The notes: generated by a model not told the origin, from the sequence alone. A stretch of 64,000 nt of DNA from Lineus longissimus (GCF_910592395.1 NC_088313.1:16198437-16262436); one strand, 5' to 3'; positions 45,801 through 59,228 are shown, counted from the first letter of the stretch. Translations and numbers: made by a program.

Positions 45801-48800
45801 TCCGGTGGCCACCTGTGAAACACAATTTTTTGTATTCTCAAATTAAGAAATTTAAAAAGATTGTGGAAATGAAACAGAAGATGAAATGTGCCAAAATGCA
45901 AGTGGTTATGCATTTTTTGACCTAGTAAGGATTAATCACACACACGAGGTACTATTATTTATGACACTTACCCAGTAATATTAGTTATAAAGGTCTCCAG
46001 GTAAACACATGACTGCTCTAAGTAGTTCATATTTATAGAGATTTGTATCAACTGAAAAGAAATTGTATGATGATATGCAAATGTGAAATAGTAATTTTAT
46101 AGCGTAGATATAACTACGTGCTGTGATGTTCTGATCTCCTTTACTTCTGCAATCAACTCTGAACATGAAGAGTTGAAATATTTCTAACTCTAAAAAAGAA
46201 CCATCACAAATAGGTTTCATGAGGGAAGAGTTTCATTCATTCTCCCATACAATGTTGTTTTGAAAACTGAGCATACTTAGTCTAGCACGTGTATTTCACA
46301 CCAATCCAACCACTCTGCCACTTTTTGAGGCCTCTCAGCCAATTTTGCACAGAAATATCAAAAGGTTATTTCTATAATTTACCTGATGTAACGTTAGACT
46401 GGGCCGTTTGATGAGCGCAGACAGACATCCACTCAGGGTCCGTGTTAATAACACATTCGCTGATTTACGCACCATATCGTCTATCTCTGTTTGACTGGAA
46501 ATGAATTTACAGCTCATCATGAAGTTACAACCGTTGTAATGATGTAAAATATCTGGCATAATGAAGTTAACCAGAATTGACCAACTTTCCAATGAGATGC
46601 AAAGAATTTGAAACAAGTTCATTTTCTGAAAATATAGCAGATCTTATTCAAGACACCTTGAAGTTAAATCTCAGAAAATTATGTATCAGTTGAAGATTTC
46701 AGACATCGGTTCTGATCATGAGTGTACAGTTCCTGCACCTAAAACTAACAAACAGCTCCATTCAGGCTCGACTGCCCCCCACCCCATGTGTCCATCCAGG
46801 TGGAGATGATGCGTAAAGCTTCTCACATCATCCTTTACCAGGACTTTTACTGTATGCTAGTCTGGTACGCCCTGGTGAAAGTCTTCACGCCAGTGGCAAG
46901 CTCGTACTAGCACGCCATCATGTGACTGCTGCAAGAATCAGGGCAGTGGTCGTACTCAGCCCTTTTACTTCTCATCATTAATCTTCAACTTGATACACTG
47001 ACTTTAAAACTGAAGAAACATTCAGGCAAGTAAAATTCTCGCAATTTTCCCTTCGTTAAAAAGTACTAATACTACTAAACTGTCGCCGCTACTTACCTAA
47101 GGTGTAAATCATCGGTGAACTTGAGACATGCATAGATATATTCTTTAACTTGGTTATAAACCTTTGGCACAAAGTGGGAAAATGGAAACGTCTTTGGAAA
47201 CTGGGACTGCAAAAAGGAAAATACAGAGGAAATGAGAACACAGTGAATTGTTCATGGTATGCTCACTGTATGCGTGCGTAACTTTTAGCCAGAAGTCGTC
47301 TATCAGGAATAAGGGGAATGTGTTACTCAACGTGGGGTTTTCGTCTGCAGTGGCCTGTCTGGGGTAAGGTAAACATGACTCACCTTTTCTAACCCATCAT
47401 CTTCAAATGGATAAATACTGGTGATTTCCTGATACTTCACATCGGACTCAACATGGATTGGTGTGTAGTTATCTTCATTGAAGATCCCGTCGAATATCGA
47501 CACCCACTTCTTCATGAGAACCTCACTGTACATATCCCGTAGCTCGAGTAGCAAGTCATATAACTGACCTACTGGAAAACCATAGCCCTGAAACAAGAGC
47601 ATAGAAAAAGTTAGAAATCCCTCCGCCTCTGTAGAAGCCAACGGCCATGAAAAGTACAAATTAACCTCAAATCATGTTGGTCAAATAGCAGGCATTATCA
47701 AAATAACTGACAAGAGGTCGAGTTTAACAAAAGTTAGGAAAAGGGTTGTTCCAAGCCCTTGTTCCTTTATTGTAATACAACAAATCGTATCCATTTCCAA
47801 ACAAGCAAAGATACCTACCCTCAGTGTATGTGAAAATAAAACGATAAGATTCTTCAGCTGTAACATCAGCTGTGGATTCGTACAGATTTTCTGAAAGAAG
47901 ACAGAAAAACGTTTGAAACTTCAAACAATGAAAGTGAATGTTTGCTGAATTTCCAGTACAGTATGTATACAGGTTCTGAATTGTAACGGTAATGCTAATG
48001 TTTCATCATTGAAAATGTTTTGCATGTCATAGTTATAAGACAAAATGAGTACTATCAAGCAGTATATGGTTTGGCAGCTACGAATGTTGCACACTTACTG
48101 AGTTCGTTCGAAGCATTGCCACGACCTTGGTCAGCGCCATTTCCCACATGTCATCAATGTATGCTTTGTTCACTAAACCAGACGTCGTATTCAGAATGTG
48201 GTCCTCAACTACAAAGAAGCTGAAATGAAACGACACACAAAATGTACGTTCAACCCTTTTCAAAAGTAGCTGGCAACCAGCATAATTCCGACTCTAACTC
48301 ACACGTTATTGGTTCAAATATACATGTAGCCAGCCTCCCAGACATATCAAAATATTTTGCTCCCAACTAGCCCCCCAGTGCAGTGGGGAAGGAGTGGTCA
48401 TTCACCTGTCAGGCATGTGCAGGTTCAAGAAAGTGATTTGGAAAACATTCTATAAAAGCGTGTCAGAATGACAAGTAAGGAAAATGACTCTGAATCACGG
48501 ATGTGAAAAGCTTACCCTATGATATCATGGAAATACTTTCGATAGCCCTCTATACTCTCATGCTGAAATATAGAATCATAGAATATGACGCTGGTTGATA
48601 ATGCGGATGAATGCAGTGTATGCAGTATAGACAACAATTGGTCGTTTAATGACAACCGGTCTGTAATGTCAGGCTCACACAGAGGTCCTATAGACAGTTA
48701 CAAGTCTCACTATTTCAGTACAGCCTGCCTAAGAAATGTACCAAACTCGTGACCAGAATCACAAACCTAATGACAAATAATGCGCTTACCATATTAGGAG

Positions 48801-51800
48801 GAGGTTGTAGTGCTAATCGGGCCTGTTTCTTCCTCTGCTTTCTATAATAACTTTCAAAGGTATCCCTAGCACCCTGAAAACAACACAATTGAAGACAATG
48901 AGATGATCGACTTCATCTATAAGTCTTAAAAATAACAGAATGATCTCCGTTTTAAACGAAAGTCAATTTGTCAACTTACCAACACTGAGTATATATGCAA
49001 GCACCTATAAACCGGAGAGAAATCCACCACATCTTGAGCACTCATTTCTTCATCTTCATGATCTGGTACTAAATCTGAAGGGAGGGGCACTTCGCTCCCG
49101 AATGGATTCGTGGGAGGGGCAGGGGCTCTGCGTTTCTGCTTTGTCACAGCTATGCTTGGGTCGATGTTGTTTTGTTCAGCAGCCTGGTCAGATAAACAGA
49201 AATAGAGCCTGTAGATTCAATCATGGTTTTAGAGTTTTCTAATTTTTTAAATGCATGCAAGACAGTCAGTCTGTTTTCGGTAACCGAAGTTGGCTGTCCT
49301 AGAGGTCTGCCACATAGCTTTGTGATCAGGGTGGTGCTCTTTGGCCAGTATTCCTTAAAGTAATCTCAATTGACCCATACAAGCCCAGTGCATAGGGGAA
49401 TTGGGAGAAAGGGACAGTAAAAACATACGTGAAAACACTGTTATCTTACATGTCTCATAGCTACTTCTCCAATCTTGGTTGAGTGCTTGCGGATATTCTC
49501 CAGGAAATCCTTGAGGTCGATCATGGATGCCTCCTTAATGTTCTCACGTAACTTCGGGATATGATCAGCCATCGTCTGTGAGAACCGGTACTTGCTAACC
49601 CTGGGTAGGTAAGTGTGTTCCAGTTGTTCTAACGTCTTCAAGGCCGGGTAGTAGCGTTTATTTTTCATTTGTTCTCTTAGTTTACTGTAGGTTTCCAATA
49701 CTGGAAAAAGAGAGAGAGACACCCATGATATTTGACAATTCCACTGACTTTTTCCTTGTTGGCAGAATAAGAAAGTCATGGCATAGGCCTAAGACGAGGA
49801 ATGTTGATGACTTCCATTTGATGTAGAAGTAGGCTGGGTAAATAAACCATCATTAAAGTTGATTAGTTTTCAAACCAACTACTGACCCAAATAACAATAT
49901 TAATGGTTCGAAGGTTTCATGTTTTTAGACATAGCAAAAATTGCTTCTCAATTGCCTTCAATGAAATTCTGGTGAAAAATTGTAGATGTGAAATGACTGC
50001 GAGACTGGACGGGGGGGGGGGGGGGGGGGCCCAAGTGTACTCATACCTGGTAAACAGAGGGTTAATCCTTCAACTGCTGCCGCAATGTTTTTCTGTATCT
50101 TGCGGCATTTGATGAGTTCCTCTCCCTTTCCTATCAGGCTGTGACCAGACTTCTGCAGGGAACCATTGATGTTTGAAATCTCTTCCTGAAAAGGGAACAC
50201 TTAACATCAGGAATAGTGAAACATTGATTGCCGGGCTTTCCAACTTCTCCTCAACTCGGCCCGTTGCAGAAGTTCTCATCATCATAACCGGCATTAACCC
50301 TATTGGATTTTTGACAGAGGCATGGAGTCTATAACTATAGAAAACTACAAGGGGATGAAAATCCCTTCAGAAGTCAAAGTCTTTCCCAATGAAGCTAAGA
50401 TCTGTCCCATTTTTCTGTAAAAGGACCCACCCTCTGGAAGCCCTGGCTCCACCTGCATGTATGGTGCTGTTACTCTTAAAGGAAACCGATTGTGTAAGGT
50501 TAATAAAGGAGAATAAACCTGGGTAAATGAAATAAATATTTGTAAAGAAATTTGGAATACTAATGGCTGCGTAATAGACTTAAATTTTGCAAAAGAAGAT
50601 CAGGAAAGATTATGAAAAAGAAAGTTAAGCAATGAAAAAAAGATGATGAATATAGGTCACTAAACTGGTTCTTTGAATCAAACATTTTCAAGATGGTGCC
50701 TGGCAATGGGGAACACACATATTTTTTTAATCATTGATACTACAAAGTCAATACTCTGATGATTAGAAAAATGTACATGCACTCTCCTCAATATTCTCAT
50801 GTCATATTTTTTTAGAAAATAGGTTGGTTCCTCGTAACATGCAGGTGGCAAAGACAGTCTTGGAGGTTAAAGAAATAGTAAGCAATAAATGTCAAAAGAA
50901 AAGGTATTGAAAAAGTGTTTGATATGTATTCGAAGTGCTAGTTACCTAAAATTAGTCACCATGGTAAAAAAGAAAGTAAGGAATCAATTTCATTAATGAC
51001 AATGAAAAAATTACAGTGTATTGTGGTGTTTTTAATGAAAAATAATACTGAAAAACTGTACATGGGAGGTTTGTCAAAAAGGAACCTTAAATTCCTTCGA
51101 ACTTCGGATTCGGAAATGACAAGGATATGCCACCTTTTTGGCTGGTTGCATGACTTTATAGTAATAGAACTATGAAACTCAGAATTTGAAAAGATCCAAC
51201 CAAATCACCCTTCTTCTAAGAATGAACTGAAAGCGCTCAGACAGTTTTTGATAGAGAGAATTTCGGCAGAGACTCAGGCAAGAATAACTTGCTTACCCAT
51301 TTTTGATGAAGCAATTTCTGAATCGGCACCATTGAAGGAATTTAAGGTAAGATGAGTGATAACGATTGATACAGGGGTTCTCACCAAGGTCTGACATCAC
51401 AAAGTTGTATGATAAAACAAAAGGAAAATAATGAAGTAGCACTGACAGGGTTGGACAAAATGATGTTGTAGAGACAATCTGTTAAAGAGGCCAGGGTACA
51501 TGGATAATGTAAAAGATAAGAACAAGGCTGTCAAGCACTGGCTGACTGTGATTACTGAGAATGCAACACATTCTGAAGTCTAGCATGCAAAGATACACAA
51601 CAGGGTGATGTAAGAATCATGCAGCCGTCAAGGGATCACTAGACTAGAATTAGAAACTCACTGGACGTGACTGATGCTCGTACACCGATATCACTCGGCT
51701 AAAATGTGCTCACCTGTAGAGTATCGGCATCTGAGCGGACCTGCAACAATTCACGGATGGAGTCGATGAAACCCTGGTAGTGAAAGTTACACATGCGTTC

Positions 51801-53117
51801 AATCTCTTTGTCATGACTTTTGATCCTCGCATCCAGTCTTTCCATAAACTTCTGGGGTTCCTCACTTTCATAGACAGCTCTGAAATGAAAGAGAAAAAGA
51901 CATGAAAATCACATATCACTAATATCAGGACAGCTGATCTGGAGACATGCTAGAAGGGAGGGTATTTTAACACACTATTTGTGTACCTTTTAACATCTTG
52001 CCACGCCATTTTCTTACACCCAATGAAATAACAGATGAAACAGCAGTTCAAGGGACCTTGCTTCAAGCCAACAACTATTAACACTATAGACCATGCATCA
52101 GGTTGGATCAGGCATACTTCTGTCATGACCAACTGAGTTGCAAAACAAAGTCAGGTTTTAGCCATTTATTCATGTTTGGGGACGATCACCCAAACATCCC
52201 TTAGTAATTATTGGGAGAAGACGTGACTGAGAGAGCCAACAGCCTTAAACTCATATCAAAATATCTTTGGTATTAAACAAATTTGTTGGTCAATTAAAGT
52301 TGTCATGATTTGTCTATTAGGAGTGAACACAGTCACTGACCTAAAAATGATACAGGATATGAGCATTATTTGGAAATGACTCGTGCATGTATACACTGGG
52401 CCCAAGTATCTTAGTCAGCATCATCTCATTATTTCTGGAGGAGTATTCAAGGCCCAGACCGGCACAAACAAACCAGATCTACAGTGTACATCCATCCAGT
52501 GCTACAGGTGGAGGGGGTGGGTCCCTGGTTGGAGCCTAGATCATGATGTGCTGTCATGATTTGAGATAACATGCCCAGGTAGCAGACTTCCTTTTGTATT
52601 CAAGACAAGGTCCAGGTTCCAGGCATAGGACTTAATCATTTTGATCTTGCAGATTCAGTAACCCTTAGGGCTGTGAACTGAACATGTCATACTGGTCAAA
52701 ACATAAGTGTATTAAATCTCATCTGCTCACCCTCACCTGCCAATCTCAGACCATCTCACTAACAGATCAGGATACTGGATTCGATTGGAGCTGAGGAGAT
52801 GGAATTGTACATCTCGATAAAAACACGGCATGTCAACTCAACAGGTATAGACCAGGCAAACAGACCAGTAGCAGTACATCAATGATACAGCACTAATAAG
52901 CAAAAAGTAAATCATCCGGTTTAAAACCACTAGCTCACTGTCACAAACCCTGGGAATCTGTCGCAATTGAACTTGCTTGGACATCAATATTTTCATTTGA
53001 TGCGTACCTGATTACCACCCCAATACTCCCAGTCTCTCCTACTTCCAATTCCTGCAAAAGACTGTCCTGATCCCTCAAAATATCACATCGCAGACGTTCA
53101 CAAAACTGGTCCGCCAT
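42826..53117 (-). CDS. EXOC6: Exocyst complex component 6 (Sec15)
   Basis: Subunit of the exocyst that tethers secretory vesicles to the plasma membrane; Sec15 binds Rab11/Sec4-type GTPases on the vesicle. Eighteen coding exons join in phase to 799 aa (human EXOC6 ~804): 53117-53008, 51879-51714, 50185-50047, 49700-49450, 49183-48980, 48873-48790, 48562-48516, 48219-48099, 47890-47819, 47587-47384, 47206-47097, 46494-46383, 46051-45972, 44339-44212, 43953-43847, 43684-43543, 43414-43231, 42964-42826. Family segments include HYQGFIDSIRELLQVR, RYYPALKTLEQLEHTYLPRV, DVVDFSPVYRCLHIYSVL, MVRKSANVLLTRTLSGCL and DWSTYLADYGQPNSKY. The C-terminal half is the Rab-binding region in known structures. An APAPPTNPFGSE linker in exon 5 carries an NPF motif that could bind EH-domain proteins (inference). 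The start MADQF has a good context (atcATGG); the frame is open upstream. A second possible first exon lies at 53595-53432. Confidence 0.95.
50010..50029. repeat. G homopolymer in EXOC6 intron
   Basis: A run of about 19 G lies in the intron just upstream of the donor side of exon 3 on the transcribed strand (a C run there). Similar long G/C runs occur near 9735, 44442, 54003 and 58339. Lengths in such runs are unreliable. Confidence 0.8.
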
Positions 53118-53431
53118 GATGAATACAATATCAAGCTGGCCTACATTGTAGTGCATTGGCTGCTGTGCATCAGTATTGATTTCATCAGGCGACCCATTTC
53201 TCATCCTTCTCATTGGCCGAATCTCTCGCCAGCATCACATCATTTCATATTAGAACAGAGCAACTAGTACAGCAGACGCCAAAGACAGTATCGGAAGCAA
53301 CGAAGATGGTTGCAGTAGAGCGAATTCAAGATCGAAACGAACGGTCTTTTTTGACAGCCACTGTGCAAATGCACAGAGATTATACACAGGAAGGGGAGGG
53401 TCGGATTTTGAACCATTTCGATGGTGTTTAC

Positions 53432-53595
53432 CTAAGAGCTGTGGCCATAGAGCCGTCTGTAGCTTCGATTTCAGTAACCAGCATATCTTGCTGGACCATA
53501 AGATTTTCTTGATGGACCACATCTCCGCTTATGATAGCAGTGGCAAGCTTTTTCCACCGGACACCCGGACTCGCATCGGTCTGAGAATTCGCCAT
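53432..53595 (-). CDS. EXOC6: alternative first exon of EXOC6
   Basis: A minus-strand exon starts at an ATG in good context (caagATGG) and runs 164 bp to a donor (ctcttag|gtaaac), leaving phase 2, the same phase as the other first exon (53117-53008) and the one required by exon 2 at 51879. It encodes 54 residues beginning MANSQTDASPGVRWKKLA and ending EIEATDGSMATALR, which resembles the LREIESTDTACIGPTLR end of vertebrate EXOC6/EXOC6B first exons as well as the ELEVGETGSIGVVIR end of the nearby exon. So both fit the same slot. It could instead be the first exon of a separate gene, but no other downstream exons are available. Confidence 0.7.
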
Positions 53596-54841
53596 CTTGG
53601 CCCGGTGGTGTGCGCATGCCCAAATTTCCTAAAATAGTGAGTCCCCAACTCCAAAGTTGGAAACATTTGGGGAAACATCCATAAAAGTTGCTATAAAGTT
53701 TTTTGTAACCCAGAATCCTACGGGTTATATAAGCAGTTGTACTTTTAGTTTAAATGTAATAAGAAAACGGGCCTTGAGTCAATAATGGATGCACAGTAAT
53801 CAGTTATACGCCAGAAAAAAATATTGGAGTCGCTCGTTTTGAAGATAACAAGCCACGCCCTAAAATTGGGTTGGACGTACGTGGTAGGCCTGATACTGCA
53901 TAATAACCAGCGGTTCGGAGAAAGCGAGACAAATATAGTACGGCATACCCCATTGATTCCTTTTTCTAACCTTTCAGTGCCCAATCCCCCCTTGACTTCC
54001 ACTCCCCCCCCCCCCCCCCGGCCAATGTTTAGACCCAAGGAAAAAAAATATGTCAGAGCTTGCTCAAAGATTTTTTTCAATACATGTAGCTACTACTGCT
54101 GCTGAATCAACCGATTATCGATTACTATGCCCCCTCTGATAGTCATATTTTTAATCGAAGTGACGAGCGAATGATGCAGTTCCTACATCACCCTGAAGAT
54201 GGCGATTGTCTTGTGAATGATTCATCACCCTTGAAGTTGGCGATTGTCTTGTGAATGATTCAGTTCCATCATCACCCTGAAGATGGCGATTGTGTTGCGT
54301 TCAACACAAACACAATTGCCATCTTCAGGGTGATGAAGGAACTGAATCATTCTTCGATTAAAAATACAACTACATGTATAATACGTCGAAGCCTTTTGTC
54401 AACCAACAAGCGACTGGAGGGGGTATTTTGGCCGGAATTGACGTATAGTTCGGATGGTGTTGAAAGTGCTAAAGGCCTTCCTCTGTCCGTACGGGGCAAA
54501 GCAGTGGGCAAATAACGAAGGCCTTGTCTTGAATACGCAGCGTAACCCGCGAATGTGAAGGCGGGATCTTCTTTGCTATCGTTGACCCACTTTTCAAACT
54601 GGCAAGCTTATGTCGGTTCGAAGCAATCTCGCGTTTTGACTGGGTCAGGTAATCTGTATAACCGTGTCAGAATCTATAACTGCACAGTCTGTCAATCACT
54701 GGTCACGATTTGACGGAGACTATCCAATGATGTCCCAATTAGATACATACAGTCGTAGTACTGGTATATATTTTAATCAAGTTCTATAGAAATGGTCAAG
54801 CGAGCGAATAATTCAATAGCATTTATACGAACTCGTCATTC
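53596..54841. other. divergent intergenic region between EXOC6 and the first SLC22 copy
   Basis: It holds the promoter side of EXOC6 (minus) and of the transporter (plus). The tandem 5.6 kb duplication begins at about 53970. The ~100 bp palindrome at 54253-54352 and shorter tandem units before it are the main structures. Confidence 0.5.
54187..54352. repeat. tandem units ending in a ~100 bp palindrome, copy 1
   Basis: The unit catcaccctgaagatggcga, then ttgtcttgtgaatga, appears near 54187 and again in diverged form near 54222. It is followed by a palindrome 54253-54352 whose two ~49 bp arms match with about three mismatches (arms start gaatgattcagttcc and end ggaactgaatcattc). It lies about 490 bp upstream of the transporter ATG. 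Confidence 0.9.
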
Positions 54842-57800
54842 ATGAATATGGATCGTCGTAACTCAGAAAATCGGGCTCCAATTTTTGAAGATATTTTCGA
54901 GTTAATCGGTCATATCGGAACTACTCAAGTATGCATGTACTTAATTGCTTGCGTAATAGAAGTGGCAGTTAGTTTGTCCGTTCTTTTCTATTCTTTGGAA
55001 TACGCAAATCCTGGCTGGACATGCCTGGAAGTCTCAAACTCATCAGATACGTTGATTACGCAAAACGGAACCGGAAACGAAACTGGTATATGGACTTCCG
55101 GTAACTTGACGGAGAATGTGTGCCCGTTAACCAATTCTTCGTGCGTGAATCTAACATACTCTGATGAATACACTTCCATATCAACAGAGGTAAGGATTGA
55201 CTCCAGATTTATTTTTGTCGCCTTTCCGGAAATTCCTGTTCACCATCAGCAGTTCGAATGAAAGTTTACACTGCAGTTAGTTGCCAGGGTATACCACTGA
55301 GTTGATGGACCGTATGTTCTTTGGGGTCTTGAAGATAATCAGTAGTGAGTTTACGCAAATCCCCGAAACGCCAACGTGGGCGCCTGTCCTATTGTTAGCC
55401 TAAACAATGGGGTAGGCGTTCACGTTTGCCTTTCGGGAGCTTTGCGAAAGCTTCATAGGATGCAAGGACGTCTAGCGCTCCATGTCCAGTAGCAATCAAC
55501 TTTGTTGTCCGTAACATCATCACCCCGCCCGTCTAACAGAAACTGCAGGCACCCAATTCCCATCCCATTTCTATGAATTCGAATTTGTTCTCTTTGCTTA
55601 ACATATTTCCACCACATTTTCACTTCAGTGGAATCTGATATGCGACAGGCGCTATATTGGCCGACTGACGGCCAGCCTCTACTTCGTTGGCGTCCTCCTC
55701 GGGGCTTGCATCAGTGGTCAACTTTCGGACACCTTCGGCCGAAAGAAGACCATTCTGATGATGTGGACCAGCCTCATCATCTCCCAGACATGTACAGGAG
55801 TCGTCCCAGATTGGGAGTTTTATCTTCCTCTCAGAATTCTTGCCGGAGTATTCGCAGGTATACATGCACTAAAATATCGAAATGGACTAACGTTCCTCCT
55901 CACAATTTCTTCCTCCTTTATAATTTTGTATAATTTATGGACATTCTTAGGATTAATAGGTGAATGTTAAGTTGGCGTCGTAAAACCAGTTGATCACTTT
56001 AAAAAACAGTTTAGCCTTGCTCTTTCCGGGTGACGGGAAGTACGCTTCACTCCCTTGTCACGAAGGTTCAACCATAACATTTGCGTGAAGATAGAATTTT
56101 AACAACCATTTTAACCAGCGTGCAATAAATGACCCGGGTTTAATGATTAGAAGACAGTTATAAGTACCGCCAAGAACATTGTTATAAGTATTGACAATCA
56201 TCTTGAAGCCACTCCTGTCACTATTGACCACTCGATCTATAGGATATTATCACTTGCCTCTTTGAAACGATTTTACGGTATGTGCAAGCTAGATGCATCC
56301 GATCCATGACATCGAAAGGATTTTATGGTACATGATTGTATATGCAAACTAGATGCATCCGATCACTGACCTAGAATGGGTTTTATGGTTAAGCAAGCTA
56401 AGCATTAAAGAGACGCTCAATAGCTCCGAAGTTCAGCACCATTTAATCCTCACCATCGAAGTAGGAGTGACTGCCCAGCGAACGGGATTAGGAGGCAAAA
56501 CGTAGCCCTTTTAAGTACATGTACATCAGACCACAAAATTCTCTAGGAACAGGTTGCAACTGCTTTCTATATAGAGAAAAAATTACATCAGCATCATAAT
56601 AAGATATATACTTTATACTCGTTAATTTAGGGGGATGTTCCACTGTCGCCCTCATTCTACCAATGGAATACCTTGGTCCAAAGTACCGCATATTGACGTC
56701 GAATCGAATCGGCTGGCAGATAGGAGGCATGCTAGTGGCACTGATAGGTTACCTGACCCGGAGCTGGCGGAAGACTGCACTTGCGGCTGGTCTCTTGACG
56801 CTGCCATTTGTACCACTGTTTCATTTGTGAGTTGAACAAATTCCCAATTTCGTTGGTATGCTCGTACTTGGTATTATTTTGAACAATATTAGACATGATT
56901 GTGTTTACCCTTTTTCGAAACTCCCCCAACATTCAAACCCAAAGTAGCTCAAAGCATTTAGCACCTTAAGTTCAACATGATTTACTAATTAACTAAGCGC
57001 AGTTATTTATTGTAAACTCTGGTCATTTTTCTAATCGTACATTCTGCATTTCTTGCTAAAAAGCCTAACATGTATATTTAAACTACCCTGATCTTTTGAA
57101 GCTTTAGTCCGTACTTTTTCTTCACTATGTTCTTCCCAGTTTCATTCCAGAGAGCGCCCGCTGGTTGATTCAGAAAGGTCGAGTCGAGGAAGCCAAATTG
57201 TGGATAAAAAGAATCGCCAAGTACAACCGGCGTCCCCCACCCGATCTGAGCGTCTTAGACAAGATAGCTGAAGCTGAGGACGCTAGGATGCATATGCAGG
57301 AACGGTATACCTATCTGGATCTCTTTCGGACGAAGAAATACGCGGTCCGCTCTCTGGTGCTTATGTTGGGCTGGTAGGTAACGCGGTCACTTGTGGAACG
57401 TCAAGAAAAGGTTCGATTTTCAAGCATGTCTAGAGCTACGGCAGTATGACATATAAAACGGAGTCTGCCTTGAAACAAACGATCCTTCAGGTTAACCTAA
57501 CAGTTTCTGAGGAAACGCTTGCCCCTAGACGACCGACACTCATCTACGGCAGTTTTTGGGCTGCATCGCCTTTTACAAAAATTCATGTCAGTCGATGAGG
57601 TTTCCAGAAGACGTCATTTGTCCACTGTCTGCATGGTCCTCAACTGAATGGCAATTGCACATTTGTCATCCTACTGGTGAGCATCCGTTCTCTTCAGTCG
57701 TACCAATAAATGAATGAGATAAGTATAAACCTTCTTCTAGGTTTGACGTCTCGATCTTGGCTTATGGTATAGGAGCTGATATGGAAATGTTAACCGGGAA

Positions 57801-59228
57801 CATCTACTTCAATATGGCCATCACGAGCGTTCTCATGATATCACTCAGATGGACTGTCATACCAATCGCGAACAGAATCGGCCGAAGGAAGACTTATCTT
57901 CTCTCGAAGATTGGTGTCATGGTCTGCTTACTGGTGGTTATGATTCTAGCAATCATGGACCATGAACGGTTTGGGACGGTCATCACGGGGATGGTCCTAA
58001 CCTCATTTGTCTGTCAGGCGGGAGTATGGTGCATGGTCTTCATTTACCCATCCGAAGCCTACCCAACATTACTACGGTAGGTGAACCCTTAAGGGTTTCG
58101 GAACTTCTTTTCGGGGTTTGATATTCATCTCTTACAATATTTGTATGGCAATACCGAGGAGTCAAAACGTTGACCATTCTACCACCGGCAATCCACGCTC
58201 TAGAAGTAAAGGTTTTTGAGTTCAGGGTTTTTTCGCCAACATAGATATGCATCCCGTCGAAGTTTTTCAGCGAATTAGAAACCCCCTAAAAGGCTTTCTG
58301 AGAATCTGAAATACCTTTCAGTCACTGAAAACCTTCACGGGGGGGGGGGGGGGGGGGTGTTTATTTGTGTTGGTCGAATAACCCTAAACATTTTTTCAAA
58401 AGTCCTGGGACAAGACAAAAGTAATGCCAGTGTCCGTTTGAAGTATTTCTTAAAATAGGCACGTCTTGCCGACGTATTCTCTGGCCTACCTAATTGACAT
58501 GATAATTATCTGTTCGTCTCCTCAGGACCAGAGCAACCGCCTTAGGGAACATGTCTGCTCGGATGGCTGGTATTGTGGCACCACAGGTAGGACTGCTGGT
58601 AAGTGAACATAAAAGTCGCTTAGATTTAAGAAAAATTTCAATGGTAAACATAACCATCCGCCTATACGCCGTTCATGTTAATTGTAGTTTCGTGTTGCTC
58701 AGGTATATAGAAGTAAACATTGCCTAGTGCAGATATTATGCTCGTAAATTTGCTGAAACTTAAGCATTAGTATGTCAATTTGCACAACGGCGTTGTACGT
58801 ATTTAGACTTTTTGGTTTTGCTAATCATTTTTTGGCAGCCATTCGTGTCATCCGCGAAAATAAAACGCCCGCATAAAGGCGGTTTTAAGTTACCAGAAAG
58901 CTTGGGATACACCCGATTTCTTACCTCAAAATATTTTCATGCTTTCGGTTTTGGCCCCCTGGTGGCCAAGCCCGGAATTAGTTATGGCAATACTGAATTA
59001 TTATTGCTGATCTCCTTGCAGTCCCAGTACCACACGTCTGGCCCATATGTCCTCTACCTGGTCATTGCATTTGTCACGCTCATCCTATTCTACGGGATCA
59101 TGCCCGAGACCAACGGGAAGCCTTTACCAGAGGATCTTCCGCCGCATGGAGGGAAAAAACCGGACCAGAACGGGGCCACACAATCAGAGGAGGTTGAGAT
59201 GCTGAGGGTGGATTCTCGGGAACCTTGA
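54842..59228 (+). CDS. SLC22-type organic ion transporter, copy 1
   Basis: Seven exons (54842-55189, 55629-55857, 56631-56826, 57140-57373, 57741-58076, 58526-58598, 59022-59228) join in phase to 540 aa, the usual SLC22 size. It is a 12-helix major facilitator of the plasma membrane that moves small organic cations, anions or zwitterions. TM1 is about residues 29-52, followed by the large extracellular loop typical of SLC22 with six N-glycosylation sequons (Asn66, 75, 79, 88, 98, 103). Then come WNLICDRRY, the MFS motif GQLSDTFGRKK between TM2 and TM3, PESARWLIQKGR after TM6, NRIGRRKTY between TM8 and TM9, and the YPSEAYPTLLR and MPETNGKPLPED signatures near the end. The substrate cannot be predicted, and organic cation versus carnitine type is undecided. 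The C-terminus is short, cytoplasmic and acidic. Confidence 0.93.
58338..58357. repeat. G homopolymer in copy 1 intron, short in copy 2
   Basis: About 19 G in intron 5 of copy 1 correspond to six G in copy 2 (near 63952-63957), showing either fast change of this run after duplication or assembly uncertainty. Confidence 0.8.
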
